Shown here one piece after another: positions 1-12,650 of a DNA stretch of 64,000 nt. Source of the stretch: Ascoidea rubescens DSM 1968 (Eukaryota > Ascomycota > Saccharomycetes > Ascoideales > Ascoideaceae). Every line of letters starts with the position of its first letter. The first letter of the stretch is position 1. The position numbers and the translations under genes are program-made. The notes beneath the pieces were generated by a model, which saw only the letters and a program-made list of their open reading frames with translations, was not told where the DNA came from and made no database searches. Location: positions 398,439-462,438 of the forward strand of contig NW_017962914.1 of the NCBI RefSeq assembly GCF_001661345.1, in the 5' to 3' direction.

Positions 1-29
1 CAGATATTCTGCTAACAAATTTGACCTCA

Positions 30-1160
30 TCACTTTCTGCTGCATTTAGTCACTCCCCCAGCAAGTGCAGAAATTCCAAGACGGTTTAATCTAATCAATA
101 AAAGATATCAATTGAGTATGCTGATCACCACAGAGTTGCTTATGCAATTGATTGAAAATGAGATTTGAAAAAAGCTAGTGCTATAGATTATCATTCCACT
201 GATAAATATGTTTGTGACTGTGGTGAAAAAGTTCTTGTTAAAAATATTGTTGAATTAGTATCTGATCAAAAAAAAGAAAAGATATTTATTGAAGGCGTGA
301 GTGTGGACAATATTTGTGCTAGAAATACACACGGCCTGTGTTGCGTTCTTATCGCTATCTGATATCATCCATATGGGATCCGCTTCAATCAATATTTTGT
401 GCAGAAGAAAATATTTAATAGCCTTCGAACCATTCACATCAAAAATATTCTTCACATTCATGCCGATTGCCGATCGTGCATCTACATGTTCTTTAGAACT
501 TGTACTTTTCAAAATTCAATAGTTTGATATATTTAATAGAACCTTATCGTATTTCACTTTTAAATTTTTTGTGATTTTCATTAAATGATCACCTTCCGTT
601 ACCTAAAGCAATTCGATTAACATTTGCAACACTTATATTTCTTCTCTTGAACCATATCCAATTTCAGTGGACGTCTTTTTGATATTGAATTGGAACAGCA
701 TCTGACTTTTGCTAAAGTTATACGATTATGATCATTTGAAATCTGATGATCGAATATCTGTCTTTCTTCTAATCGCTCACATCGTAATGCTGCTTTTCTA
801 ATTGCCGATAGCGTTGCCTGCACTCCAGCTAAGCTCATTAGTTCATATTTTGGCTTTATTTAAGAAGTAATAGAACTTGGAAACTTTTCATTTTTCCAAT
901 TAGTCATTACGGTTCTGAAATGTTATGTAGTACATGAATAACTAAAGAGAATCAAAATCACAATAAACTGCATTTTAAATTATATTGATCAGCTGCTGAT
1001 GATAATAATTAGCAATATCCAAGCCCAAATTTTATTCCATTTCCATCCGTTACTTTGCACCATATTTGAATTTGCTGCAAATATCGACATTGGCAACAAT
1101 AAGCTTAAGTAAATCATGGTGCCAAATCAATCGATTACCACTGATTGGATTGACTTAATA
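30..1160 (-). mobile_element. Copia E0: RT end, RNase H and C-terminus (broken)
   Basis: This is the 3' part of a Ty1/copia pol gene on the minus strand. Reading from high to low coordinates, MIYLSLLLPMSIFAAN (about 1070-1120) resembles the copia RT end 'YL..TRPDISFAVN'. NWKNEKFPSSITS (about 860-900) resembles the RNase H 'SWKSKKQ.SV..SS' stretch, and MSLAGVQATLSAIRKAALR (near 780-838) matches 'EAEYMALA...EA.W'. DARSAIGM followed by SKAIKYFLLHKI (about 395-490) matches 'DNQSAI...SKHIDIRYHFI'. GISALAGGV (about 45-80) resembles the usual last residues of copia pol. Family knowledge fixes the domain order; the order and spacing seen here fit it. Many breaks; old. The 5' part is missing or unrecognisable above about 1.2 kb. 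Confidence 0.7.
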
Positions 1161-1379
1161 CACCACACTTTCAAAGAAGTATCATCATATTACGTAGCTG
1201 TTTGATATAATCAGGTATGTCATTTTTTGGTGTGACATTCGAATGGCACATTTGTTTGATTTGACGTTCATAATTGAAAAGTGTATGATGAAAAATTTAA
1301 AGAATATCGGAGGGTTCTATATCGGCATTAAGAAAAATATTTGAACTAGCCAATTTACAAATAATGTAAAAAGTGAAAT

Positions 1380-1680
1380 ATCGAAAAGGGACAAGGAATA
1401 ATAGAGTATCAGGCTTTAAAAAGGAGGAAAATATTGATTTATGAGATGATAGAAAATTATAATTCCATATGGAAGATTCAAGTGAGATACAGTTGAAATG
1501 TCAAAATAGCAAAGCAATAACCGCAGATAGATATAGTTCAGTTGGGAGAATCGAATAACATTTCTTCAGAATAGATTATGTTTTGCAAAAAATAAATAAA
1601 CAGAAAATGAAATAAGTGAGTAACATAAATTATGAATAGCTTAATTATAGAAGTCAAATTGTTAAACTGTTGATTAATAT
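1380..1680 (-). repeat. LTR-like relic downstream of copia A
   Basis: This very AT-rich stretch follows the 3' end of copia A, where a 3' LTR is expected. It shares the 14-mer gagaatcgaataac (1546-1559) with 22401-22414, and both sites have agatatag about 10 bases before it. Both also have a caaagcaat word nearby. The shared words suggest related LTR remnants. No terminal TG..CA ends or target duplication could be fixed. Confidence 0.35.
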
Positions 1681-1869
1681 TCCATTCGTTTTATTCAAGA
1701 AATGAAAAATTTCTGAAACGACCAGTAGTTGTCAACTTGGTGTATTTGGAATGGAAGTGAAAAATAATTGCACCGCAAAACATGTGAAGGCAATTAAATG
1801 AATTGGTTTCGCCTCCTTTCAACCTGAAATCTATATTTTAATTCATTCAAAAATAAAGGAATTTATCTA

Positions 1870-4800
1870 ACATCTTAACACGCGTTCCAAATGTAGTTGG
1901 GTCAGCAAATCTGTTAGGAATGTCAGCGTCATTTTCTTTTGTACTAATAAAACGCAGCTCAATTTGTCTATTCCATTCATATTTTGCAATAGAAAAATAA
2001 AAAACATCGGAATGCTTGGATCGAATCGCAGTAAAAAATGAATGGATAGTGTCCGAAAAAGATGTTGATCAGCATATCCTTTAATAACGGCAGCTGGTGT
2101 TTTCGGTTCGCTTAATAGGTTTCAATGGAAAATTCACTTTTCATTATTTCAGTTGAACCCACTTATTGAAAATGAGGGGATGGCACGCAGCAGGTTATGG
2201 GGTTGTTGAACGCCTTAAAAGCACGTTAGTACTTCACACTCTGAGAATGCCACTTTGTCCTTCTCTTGTCATTTGGTCACTTCCCCAGTCACCGTCATCA
2301 CCAGCGCTCTCATGTAGAGGTTCAACAATGAATAATCATTGGTCTTTGCAGATTCAATTATGCAAAAGATCGCAAATCAGTGCGACTTAATAACAGATAA
2401 TTATTAAAGTAATGAAAGTACAAGTATTTTGACTGACAAACATGTTACAACACTCTTAAGCAACGAGCTGAATGGTGTTTTAAACGAGTATCTAGATCTT
2501 TGCTTAGAAAAGATGTGGCTTTTGAACTGTGATATCCAACAGTATCAGCGATATTGAGAATAATACCAACAACTGTACTATGTTCTCAAGAAACATTTGC
2601 AGCAAGAATTAGGGATTGAACATCGAAATCTAATCTTTCCGTTAACCCTTTTTTGAAGTCTTTATATTTTGTAATTAGTGTCCGGGTAAGTTGATTCATA
2701 AAACCATTGCAAAAATAGTGCTTCAATCATTTGCCCATTATGATTCGGTTCCAAAGAACAATTATTGGGGGTCTTCGTTTTTCATTGCATCATGTTTTAA
2801 ACAAAGTCTCTCCCTTCCGCAATTTCATCTTCTCGGTTTCCAGTACTTTCAATATGTTCAGCAGAGCATTATATTTGAAAATCAGAACTGTAGGTCAAAA
2901 CTAGATTGATTAGACATTAAATGCATTTACTGCATGCCTGAAAACCAAATGTGACTGTTTTGGTCCCAATCTGAGCAGATCTGGTGAAGCCCTACAATGC
3001 CATTTTTAATCTCAAACATTTTCTTGCGATCTACAGGGTCAAATGCAGATGTGGATCCTCCAGCAGGAGGATCAAGTAATTCACAACAGTCATTTGGTCT
3101 ATTGAAGAAAGAGGCTGTGATTAATTGCAGATTCCGCTGCGGCGCATGACCGCTCATCAAAGCAGTGATCCTATCATATGATAGTTCCTGAATGGTCCGT
3201 CGCAACTAATATCGAAATGGCCAAGTTCTTAAAATAATTATTTTCAATTAATGTTGCCCTTAAACGTTCTAATCAATTAGCTTCTTGTTTAACCTTAAAT
3301 GACAGCTTTCTTCACACTATGTTGTTTCCCTGATGTTGCTGAACCCATGAATAAATCTGATTCTCTCATTTAACTTGATCTCATTTATGCCAGCGGATAA
3401 CAGTTTAAAATTTTCGTACTGTAAACATATCAACTGAAAGGCGACATGTTATACTTCAATCAAGATAGCGATGCGTAGCATTTTTTGTTAGCAACTGAAT
3501 CCATTGAAGTCTGAAGATATCTTTTGATCTTTTCAATTTCACCGACGAATGACTCTGTCGTTCATCGACGGCTTGCTCAATTGATGGTGATGACTTCTAT
3601 CCATTCAAATTATCATCATTTTCATTATTCGATACGCTATTCTCCACACATTGTACGCGTACCTGTTGTAACCACAGTGCCAAGCAGATTAGCCACGCTT
3701 CATTGTTGGTTTCAGATTCTTAATAGATCTCTCATCAATATCAGACGACTAGTTAAAACCGAATATGTTCAATAATGATGATACGACGATAAGATTGATG
3801 CCGTGTTCGTTGAAGGTGTCTTCAACAACACAAAGACCATTTCAATTTGGTTTTCGATTGATATAATAATCAAGGAATCACCAATATCTTTGGATATTGG
3901 ATCACACATTTCAAGATAGTCTTCAATAATGAATCGTTCTCAAGGTACGTCTGACAATTGAGGATCAATCGAAGATTGATAGCCTGTTCAGGAGATTCTT
4001 CAAGTATGGCCAAAAAATTTTTCAGCTCCAATGTTTTCAAGTGGTATTGAATAATCTAATCAATATCGATAATTTGGATTGTTCGTTGCGAATGAAACTA
4101 CACCGAGCATTATGCTTCACATATTTTCTACATATAAGGAATATCGTTTGATAAACAAAAATCATAAAGTCTACCAGGAAAATTGTTTTCAAGAATCTAT
4201 TGCCTCAGATTTAAACTTGAAGAAGAATTTTGCACATTAGATGCAACATCCATTTCACCATTCACTTCTTTTGTCGTAAGCACTTTCCGTCAGGAATAAT
4301 AAAAATTACTCCTTGTAATATAGTTGAAGGAAAAACTACGATTTTAAAGTGCTTAGATTGATCATTAATTTGCGGAATCAAAGTCACACATTGGACTTTT
4401 CTTTTTCTGATTAATTTGGTTTCATGAAATATGCGAGTTTCTTCTTGAATGGATGAAACAGATCTAGTGACTTTATCAAAGTAGCCATTTTGCTTAAAAA
4501 CTTATTTTATCGCAGTTGGTGCTCATTTCAGTGTTTGATAAGATTCGCCCAACTGATACTTTTGTGAAGCAATCAAATGTCTAGAATATTATCAATGATT
4601 TAACAAATGATTGGGTTTCATCGGATATGAAGTCGAGAACGTGTCCAACACTAAAGTAAGATTGATAATCAGGAACGATGAATCCATGAGATGAATGAAT
4701 TGGGCCAATTAACCCAGCAGTGATGTATTCTTCAATAATTAATTTATTTCAGGTTTGAAATTCAAAAAGTTGTCTTTTGATTAGAACAGACAAAGAAATA

Positions 4801-5690
4801 TCTCGCACCATTGATGATCCACTAGTATCGTGAGAAGAGTCTTGATCTTTGTTGAGATTTTCATTTGCTTCGTAGAGCAATGTAGTTGCGCTAGCGAATT
4901 TGAAGGAAATCATATTGATTGTTCAGCACGGACATATTTTGTTCCTCTTCTGCTCCGAGGGTCATTATTTAATTGATTTTCTCACATTGATCCTCAATTA
5001 CAGCAATCAAGTTAATTGAAAGTTAGTTTTCTTCAACGAAAAGGTGGTAACCATTATAAACCAATTGTACCAGACTAACGGAAAATCTTGGTGAGATTAA
5101 AATATATTTAATTTTAGCTAATTGCTACCAACGGATCTGAAGATGTCGCAAATCAATTAGGAAACCATTCCCTCTATAACATCAAAAGCGTTGCGAGCCA
5201 AATTTTTTTTTTCACGTTATTGGAAACATCTTCGACTTCTAGTTTAGGACGGGCCGCATACGGAACAGTTTGTTGAAGGGCGGGATAGTCAGCTGAAATA
5301 ATACTGCTTTGCTCATTCGACGCTTGGTGTCTCATTTCAATGATGCATTGATTTAATAAGTCTCAGTGATGCTTAAGCTTTTCAAAGTATCGTGGATTGA
5401 GAAACGGTGGATTAATTTTAATGGAGATGGATACTCCATGGTGTGGTTTCTACTTCTATTGCTATTCATTCAAAGAATACTTTCATTAGTGCGGCACCAA
5501 CGGCAGTAGACCGACTTGTAGCTCGATTGGCACCACAGACAACAACGGATCTTGTTGAGTTTAACCCATCAGTATTTCCGTGATTCCTATTTCACTTGAT
5601 GATCTAAGTTTTAATTAACGCCCATTCAGCACCGGTGACAAACATATCATTCTTCGTGGATTCAATTTAAATATTGATTTCAGCAACGTG
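1870..5690 (-). mobile_element. Copia A: gag to C-terminus (broken)
   Basis: This is a long, broken Ty1/copia copy. The gag-like motif VTGAEWALIK lies near 5610-5650. RT is clear at 2927-3205: ELLDPPAGG, then AFDPVDRKKMF, then EIKNGIVGLHQICSDW, matching the family pattern 'E.Y...PPG......K.VFKLKKAIYGLKQAPR.W'. GDWGSDQ (about 2270-2295) is the RNase H 'DADWAGD' site. STKENDADIP and ADPTTFGTR (about 1875-1948) match the C-terminal 'STKENIADILTK' element. Gag to RT is about 2.4 kb, RT to RNase H about 0.8 kb, and RNase H to ADI about 0.35 kb, which is normal copia spacing. IN should lie at about 3.5-5 kb, where I see no clean motif. Many breaks; old. Confidence 0.8.
2927..3205 (-). pseudogene. 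Copia A reverse transcriptase fragment
   Basis: This 92-codon open stretch is one of the best RT relics in the window. It includes RNLQLITASFFNRPN, which resembles 'Q.DV..AFLNG.L', then ELLDPPAGG and NGIVGLHQICSDWDQ, which resemble 'PPG' and 'AIYGLKQ..R.WY'. The polymerase would have copied element RNA in virus-like particles; this copy is dead. It is part of copia A. Confidence 0.8.
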
Positions 5691-5849
5691 ACTCTGGCCA
5701 ACGTCGAATTTTGAAAGAGATTTAAAGATTGTGCGAAAAGAATATAGGAACTCTATCAGAATCACTGATTCACTCTTGCGAGCTATCTCAGGAAAATATT
5801 CAATATTATAGTTTCATCTGTAGTTTGTGGGAGTAGTGTCTCTAATAAT

Positions 5850-6200
5850 ATGCCTACTTTACAAGTGTTTCAGTAAATATGAAAAGTATTTACGATGATG
5901 ATATGATGTCTGAGCTTTTCATATCAGCAATATAAAGTAAATATGATAGAATGCATTCATCAAAAATCTACTAAGTAAAATATCTAGAATACGTAAAACT
6001 GTTTTAATATTTGACAAGCTTAAACATAGGATTATTTGATATTATGAGATTTAAATTATAATGGATGAATTACCTTAACTTGAATTAAACAAGGAAAATT
6101 GAAAAGGGGCTGGTTTTCGGTAAAATAGAGTAATTTTAGTTATAAACGATAATCTAAGAATGTGCAAATAGAATTACATTAAGTAGGTACAGATATAATT
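5850..6200. other. AT-rich spacer between copia A and B
   Basis: No coding motif was found here. It lies just upstream of the gag-like site of minus-strand copia A and just past the 3' end of copia B. The 5' LTR of A and the 3' LTR of B would be expected here, but no matching ends were visible by eye. Confidence 0.3.
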
Positions 6201-6439
6201 AAAAAATATTAAAGGTTAATGATTTGATAGGTCTATCAATTGATCTGACGCTTGACTGCCTAACAGGTAAAAGCGGTTGTTGTGGTATACTTGGAAATTG
6301 GAATGAATTTGAGAAACATTTGATAACCAAAAGGGCTGAAGGTAGCTTATTCTCCTTTTCCCTCTTCCACACAAAGTGAAATTTATATTGCAATTTGATC
6401 ACAATTAATAACTTTATTTCATCAGTTTTCCAGAAGCTT

Positions 6440-7900
6440 GACACATAGTTGTATCAGCAACTAACTTGGTAAGAATGTCGGCATCATTCCTTTTTGATTT
6501 ATTAAAACTTAGTTGTACTTTCTTCTATCAAAAGATATGGAGATAAAGCGGTCTCTAATATTTATAAGCTTCGGTCGAATATATTTATCTGAATACAAGG
6601 GAAGTTACAAAACCGAACCACTATCATCACATTAATCAATTGAGGGAACTGGTGTTGATAGTTCGGTTAAGATGTTTTGAAATATTATTCCACTCTCGAT
6701 TGCTTCAGCTAGTGAGAGTTCTCCGCTCGGGTAGATCACTACGCCGCAAGCTATTGTTTCATTGAAGACCTTGAAAGGAAGCTGCCAATCATCGTTGGGG
6801 AGAAGGCTCCTTAACTTTTTGTTGTGACTCATTCACTTGCCCAATCACTGTCACGAACAACTGTTAGCTCATGAGATGATTGCATTGGATAATTCTGCAA
6901 TGCTCCCTAATCTGGTCTTGTCAAGAAGTCTGCAATCACAATAATATTGTGGAATATTATAATCATGGCTATTAACGGAGATGATTCAGATTCGACAAAG
7001 AAGTCGTAACACTCTGGACTCACCAGAGGTATGATCTTGTCAGCTGATTACTAGATTTCCATTTATCCCTCAACTAGCAAATGAAGTATCATTTTGCACA
7101 GTAATGGCAGGAGTAAAAACGCAACAACAATTGTATCATATTTCAAATGTTCGATAACAAGATGGACGGGTGAATAATTATCATTTTCAAATGATTTAGC
7201 ATAAATGGATCTGATTTCAAACAATTATTGTTTTTGGGAACGCAATCGAATGTTTTCAATAAAGGCATTTTGAGTTATCCTATTTCCACTATTTGATTTG
7301 GTTGGTACCACTTTTCAACGTGCCTTTTGAAGATGTTCTACTTCTCATCGGAATGTTTGTCAAATGTGATGTTTCTTCATTACCAGTATCATTTTACAGT
7401 TCCTTTCTGAAATGATCAAATTTAATCACACGCAAGAATTTTATCTCTTAGCTATTTCGATCAACTCCACCAACTACCGACTTTTAAACTCACACTTCTT
7501 GTGGAGCTTATCCCGACCAGCCGTCAGACAATGTATTAATCAAACAAAAGTTTTAATTCTATTATTTCAAAATCTTTTTCATCTGGTAATTCAAGGTATT
7601 CCATTGCCAAACTGAAAACTCTTTAAATTTGGTTATAGTGAGCCAATTACGGACCTCTATATTCTCATAAAAAATTATGGCATTTGTGACTAGATCATTC
7701 ACAGTTCCAGATAGGTTTTTTACTTTGGATATTGGGCTTTTTAAATTGCATATTTATTCATTTTTGACGCGTACAAATTATCTGTGAGATGAAAAACAGA
7801 GATTTTTCCTTTTGTTTCAACTTTGCTTTTATACCAATCGGAAGGTAAAGAATTCTTATAGATTGTTTCAGTGAGAATGCAGATAATGTCAACATCTGAT
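6440..7900 (-). mobile_element. Copia B: RT remnant, RNase H, C-terminus (broken)
   Basis: The RNase H is clear. TVVRDSDWASE (about 6835-6870) matches 'FSDSDWASD'. LPFKVFNETIACGVV and ELSLAEAIESGIIFQNIL (both within 6632-6832) match 'GY.FKVFN.TIAW' and 'LS..EAEY.AL.EA...IWL..LL'. NDADILTKLV (about 6450-6490) is the C-terminal ADILTK site, about 370 bases downstream, as in copia A. RT should lie near 7.2-7.9 kb, but only weak traces are visible. Beyond about 8 kb plus-strand copia material begins, so B seems cut short at its 5' side by another insertion. Many breaks. Confidence 0.8.
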
Positions 7901-8079
7901 TCTCTTGATCAATCACATAGTTAACTTACATACAATGGACAACCTCAAATTTGAACTGATTCCCAATCTTCACTGTGTTCAGTCTTTGAACACCCCCCAA
8001 ATTCTGATATAGGCCAAAATCATTCTAACGCAATCTTTACGTGAATCAATTGATGAAAAATATAGCCTTGAGGGTGATG

Positions 8080-9300
8080 CCGACTAACCGTTGCTGAGAA
8101 CTAGGTTAACTATAAGAATCATCAATTGCATTGACTGTGATGAGTTCAACGTATTGAGACTGGTCGCTGCTACTAATGATAATGAACACCCACAATAATT
8201 TTCAAATATTGTTCAGGAAATAATCATTGCGGCAGTTGAAAACAAACTGACAGGAAACTACCCAAACGACAATGGCATCGATAAGTTCATTGAAAACAAT
8301 CATGGATTTTTGAGTCAGCGTAGTTATGCAAAAGCAACGATTCGCTGACAGTCATTAAATTCATCAATCAGATAATCAAATCATTAAAAATTGAAAAAGT
8401 AAATTGGCGTGAAGTCTGGCCATCAGACAATATGTTGGGACATTGCCTGTTACGCCCGCTCTTAAATTAAATAAGAGTAGCAGCATAATATCTTAGGTCA
8501 TTACTTGAGCAGGCAACTCACTGGAACGCTCAACTGATAGCGGTTTTATTTTTTAATCACATTGTCACCAACATTGATAAGTTGAATGAAATGGATTGTT
8601 TACAAATTGATCAAATCAACCGAACTGAGTACTGGTTGATGCAGCAATTGCGATATGAATCGACATCAAATGCTTGGACAGTGAGTGTGTTTGGCCTACG
8701 GAGGAAACTGCTGAAATCGAAGGTGTTTACAAACCAATCAATAGAATTAGCTAGTTGGATATCCAAATGACTTTGAAGTTGCTATCAAAAATAGATTTCA
8801 AATCAATGCAAGATGTTTCAATTGATTAATGATCATTTCAATGTTCAATAAACCCTTAATTGGAAAGGAGCCTTTCAAGCTGTAAACAGAATTGATCAAT
8901 TATGAGACCAAACATTAAATGATATTATTGAAACTACTCAATGGGCACAATATTCGCACAACCAAACAAACCGAAAATATTGGGTTATATGAATTTGAGA
9001 AGCGAAAGACAATTTTACCTCACCAACGAATATCAATAGTCTTCTCAAATTGGTTGAGAATGGTGATGGTGCTGACCTTCGATGAATCAGTCCATCAACC
9101 GACCAGCATGCCCTCCCTACTGCTGACGATGAAAGAATAATTCGAACAAGGATGTTATGCCCAAAAGATGTGCAGACTGATCTTGATCTGAGCGTTGGCT
9201 GTAAGTTGGTTCAGATTTACGTGGACCAACAACATTGCTCGACGAATTGATTGAATACATTTGCACACACTGGATACACATTTGCCAACATCAATGGTGC
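8080..9300 (+). mobile_element. Possible copia P remnant, plus strand (broken)
   Basis: Plus-strand coding traces start with LRLVAATNDNE (about 8150-8180). This resembles LIRFIAATDVKQ of copia M and FIAVTHVNAFPRESAG of copia G, both in a gag-like setting. LVQIYVDQQHCSTN (about 9205-9250) resembles the RT 'VQIYVDD...GSTN' active-site region. The two sites are only 1.1 kb apart, so if both are real much of the element is missing. Copia J begins with a separate gag at about 9480. This is a tentative call. Confidence 0.35.
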
Positions 9301-9479
9301 AATGAAGACGTAATGGACATGCTGCTGTCTTTAACAAGAGACCACACTTACAAATTTGCACTTAAATTGAGTTAATTGGTGGCGGCAAATGCCGCTAAAG
9401 TTAGTGTGTCCAAGTATTGGCGTGTTTAAAGTGAATGTTGACAGTCGAATATCCATTTATTTATAAATTATAGATTCAC

Positions 9480-11800
9480 GTTCAAATTAGATGGAAATAC
9501 ATCATTGGCTAATTCAATGTCTTTTGAAGATGGATTACATAGAAAAGCAAACAATTTGTTCTGCTCTATTCAATCAGATGATGAATTCATTTCAGATATC
9601 TTCAAAAATTTTTCGAATGGGTAAGTCAAGAGCTTCTAACTCAGTAAGCCAAATGGGCCTTTTCAAAATTGAAAAGCTGATAACTGCGACAACCAAATGA
9701 GAAAGGAAAAAGAGCAACTAATGGTTGACTCAATTGCTTTTAATCAATATTAATGCTTTGCATCTGCTGACTCGATCCTTTTTCACAATTACCTTACAAT
9801 CAATAATAAATTTAAATCTCTTTAACAAATGGTTTGGCAAACCAAAATGAATCTCAATCTCAATGCTGCAATTGGTGTTCAATTCATGGGCACAATTGTA
9901 ATGTGAAGGAAATCATTGTTATTGAAAGCATACCAATGGTACATTTTTTTACTCCAATTAATCAAAGAACGTTGCATTTCTGTTGGAGAATCACTCATTC
10001 ACCATCTATAGACCAACCTCATTGCGATCAACCAATCATCTTTATATATCTGGATTAAGTATATCAATTCCCGTTCAAAAGCGTGAAGGACCAGGCTGTT
10101 GTCATATTAAATCAACTGCTGGTCCAAGAATCCGTTAGTTTTCGTATGACCTTCAATTGGCGAACTAGCCCTTTATCAATAATAGTGCTGAAACCGATAT
10201 GGAGAGGAGTAAACTGTTAAACAAAGCTAGTTGTGATTCCTCGATTGCCCCTTTGCACAAAGATCTCCATTCGATTGCTGCCCCTATTGTTGAGAAAATG
10301 AACAAAGGGTTTCCCACAATTTCAATTGTTGAATCAACGTCAATCAAGAGTTTGCTTGCGGACATTTTTCAGAAATTGAAGGCAAATCATTGAGAAGAAT
10401 CAGACAAAGCAGTTCATTTGGTATCAAATCCAAAAGGGATCATTCCAACTTCGTTCTGAGATGTTTGCATGCTCCGATATAATAAAATGGCAATCAACTA
10501 CTAATAGGAGTTGAATCTAATTTTAAGACAGATGTATATTCAGGAGATCTTCGATTGTCAGTGAATGACAAGATCGTAAATGAGAATTCGTATTCCATGT
10601 TCTGCAGAAGGGGCACGATTCTGAACTGCTTGGTGGACGATTAGTTGCCGACGGATGCTCTCAAAGGCTTCCTATTACGCTATTGATCTTTATGCCACCG
10701 GTTAAAAACTCGTGAAATTACATTAATGATATTTTTAGCCGTGATTAACCGCTACAATATGGCCAAATGGAATGCCAACACAGCTAAGTTCCATGCGTTA
10801 ACTGACCATCCGGTTTAAATTGACTCGCTTCCAGCAATTTCTTTATCAAATGAAAGTTTCACGAAAATACCCAACCGATCTTACTGGTTGAAGCAAGCCA
10901 GTGCAATTTTTTTGAATCCAATCAATCGCGATCTCTTGACGCTAGCAATTTCTACGCTGGCTGATGTTTGATCCGTACAGCCTCTACAATTCAGGATACT
11001 TAACCAATGATGATGTTATTGATATATTATTTGATGGAAAAGCAATATATCATAATGATAAAGCAAAGAGAATAATTATCATCGACCTTCCCATGAATGT
11101 AATAGGATCAGCCAAATTGGTTCTTGAACTTAATGTTGAGCATACTAGTGATGGAGAATAATGTTCTTCAAAACCGGTATTTAGAGTGTTCACTTGGTCT
11201 ACAAAACACAAGAACTAAAAAAATTGAAATCACCTATAGCCAAAACAGTTTGAAAATGAAGTTCAGTGAAGTATCCTTGATGTTATTAACCACGAAACAT
11301 AGAAATGACATGTTGGTGGTTCACTCTTAAGGGCGGTAACTATTAGACTTAATTTAGCTTGTGCCACATCACCACTATCCAATTATTTAGTTCTTTCATC
11401 AAGACATCATCTGTGTGGTGGTTCCATCCTGGGACAAGTTGCTTTTCTACGAAAACGGTTGTCCATTCGTTACTATACTTTTTCAATTAGATCGAAGAGA
11501 TCTTAGACTTATCGGAATTAATTAAATATCAATCATTGACGATCCAGTGAAACCAGCTCTCCAACTAAGGAAAGTAAGTTTCAGTGTTTGGGAATGTGAT
11601 AGAATCACCAAGCAAAATGAAAATGGATCTTCACAATGACAAATGGTGAGCAGCTTTCTTGGTCCGGAATGAATCAATCCGTTGGTGCGTCGTCGTCCAG
11701 TAGAAGTGACTGCCATAAACAAAACCAAGCAATGATATTCCCAGTATGCTTTCAAACGATTTTAGACGAGGAGAAAAAGCCGGCGGTCCTCTAAGAAAAT
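9480..11800 (+). mobile_element. Copia J: gag, zinc knuckle, protease, pre-integrase (broken)
   Basis: This is a plus-strand copia 5' half. FKLDGNTSLANSMSFEDGL (from 9481) resembles the gag opening 'LDGTNF..W...F'. SIQSDDEFISDIFKN follows, like '.SI.DE.I..I...'. CNWCSIHGHNC (about 9873-9905) fits a gag CCHC zinc knuckle. FDPYSLYNSGYLTNDDV and FDGKAIYH (10964-11070) fit the end of copia protease, and LVLELNVEHTS matches 'VLYVP.L..NLLS'. KMKFSEVSLMLL (11230-11330) fits the gag_pre-integrase region. The gag to protease distance is about 1.5 kb. It fades out before the AT-rich gap in front of copia K. Many breaks; old. Confidence 0.65.
9834..9910 (+). pseudogene. Gag zinc knuckle of copia J
   Basis: CNWCSIHGHNC follows the retroviral CCHC layout (C-x2-C, then G-H, then C), with spacing slightly off the canonical C-x2-C-x4-H-x4-C. 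Zinc knuckles of Gag bind element RNA during packaging. The position, 0.4 kb after the gag opening and about 1.1 kb before the protease end, is right for copia. Confidence 0.5.
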
Positions 11801-12650
11801 AATGTTAATGATTGGGCCTATGAATTTTTCCTTTCATTTTTATTGCCTAACAGTTCCAAACAAACTTAGTTTTCATTAATATTTTTTGATGGAATCCAAT
11901 TCCAAATGGAAATGGAACTCAGTTAAATCGTTACAACTGTCAATGTCATGGACACTTCTCCCTAATTAGTTGATTGAACTACATTTCAATCTATTGTTAA
12001 TTAATTATACCACTTCCAGTTGTTCCATCAAATTACAAAATAAATTGCAATTTGTGAAGAGCTGCGAGAGAACCCCGTTACTACTTAGAGCCATTCCTGT
12101 TTGCAACAAATTCTCTCATTGATTCCAATTAAGCACGTTACAACGACATTGACATTTCTTTCTTCAACGTTATAGGATTTCAACAAATGGTGTAATTAGC
12201 AATCCTTGACTATTCCACCTCTATAATTTAGCTATTCTAAATGAAAGAAGTTTTTTTTTTAAGGTTGACGGTCTTTTAAAAGTAATTAAAGGCTTCCAGT
12301 TTAGATTTATTATGATCTCATAATACTTCATCCTCCTTTATTAAAATCCCACTTTTTCTAGAATTGAACGATTTTATTTTGGATCGCTGACATTTCATTT
12401 TTCAAGAAAATTCTTCTTTTTAACTATTCTATTTAATCGTGTTATAAAAGGAAGAGATAATTTTCATTTTTTCGAAATAGTTCGCAGAATTATCTACAGT
12501 TCTATAATATAAATATTTTATCGAAATATCGATGGTGATAGATCATACTTTTAATGATCATAATGATCTTTTATTCAATTATCCTTCAGCAAGCAGGGTA
12601 GAATGTTGACATTTTCATTACTTAAAATATCATAAGGATTAATGGATATT
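11800..12650. other. AT-rich gap between copia J and K
   Basis: This is a low-complexity, AT-rich stretch with poly-T runs and no recognisable coding motif. It sits where the 3' LTR of minus-strand copia K should be, but LTR ends could not be found by eye. Confidence 0.3.

Noticed and set aside
10165-10365. Minus-strand ORF that resembled a gag of copia B (SQLALFNSLLLSI)
   Set aside because: It lies inside plus-strand copia J between the zinc knuckle and protease, and the similarity is too short.
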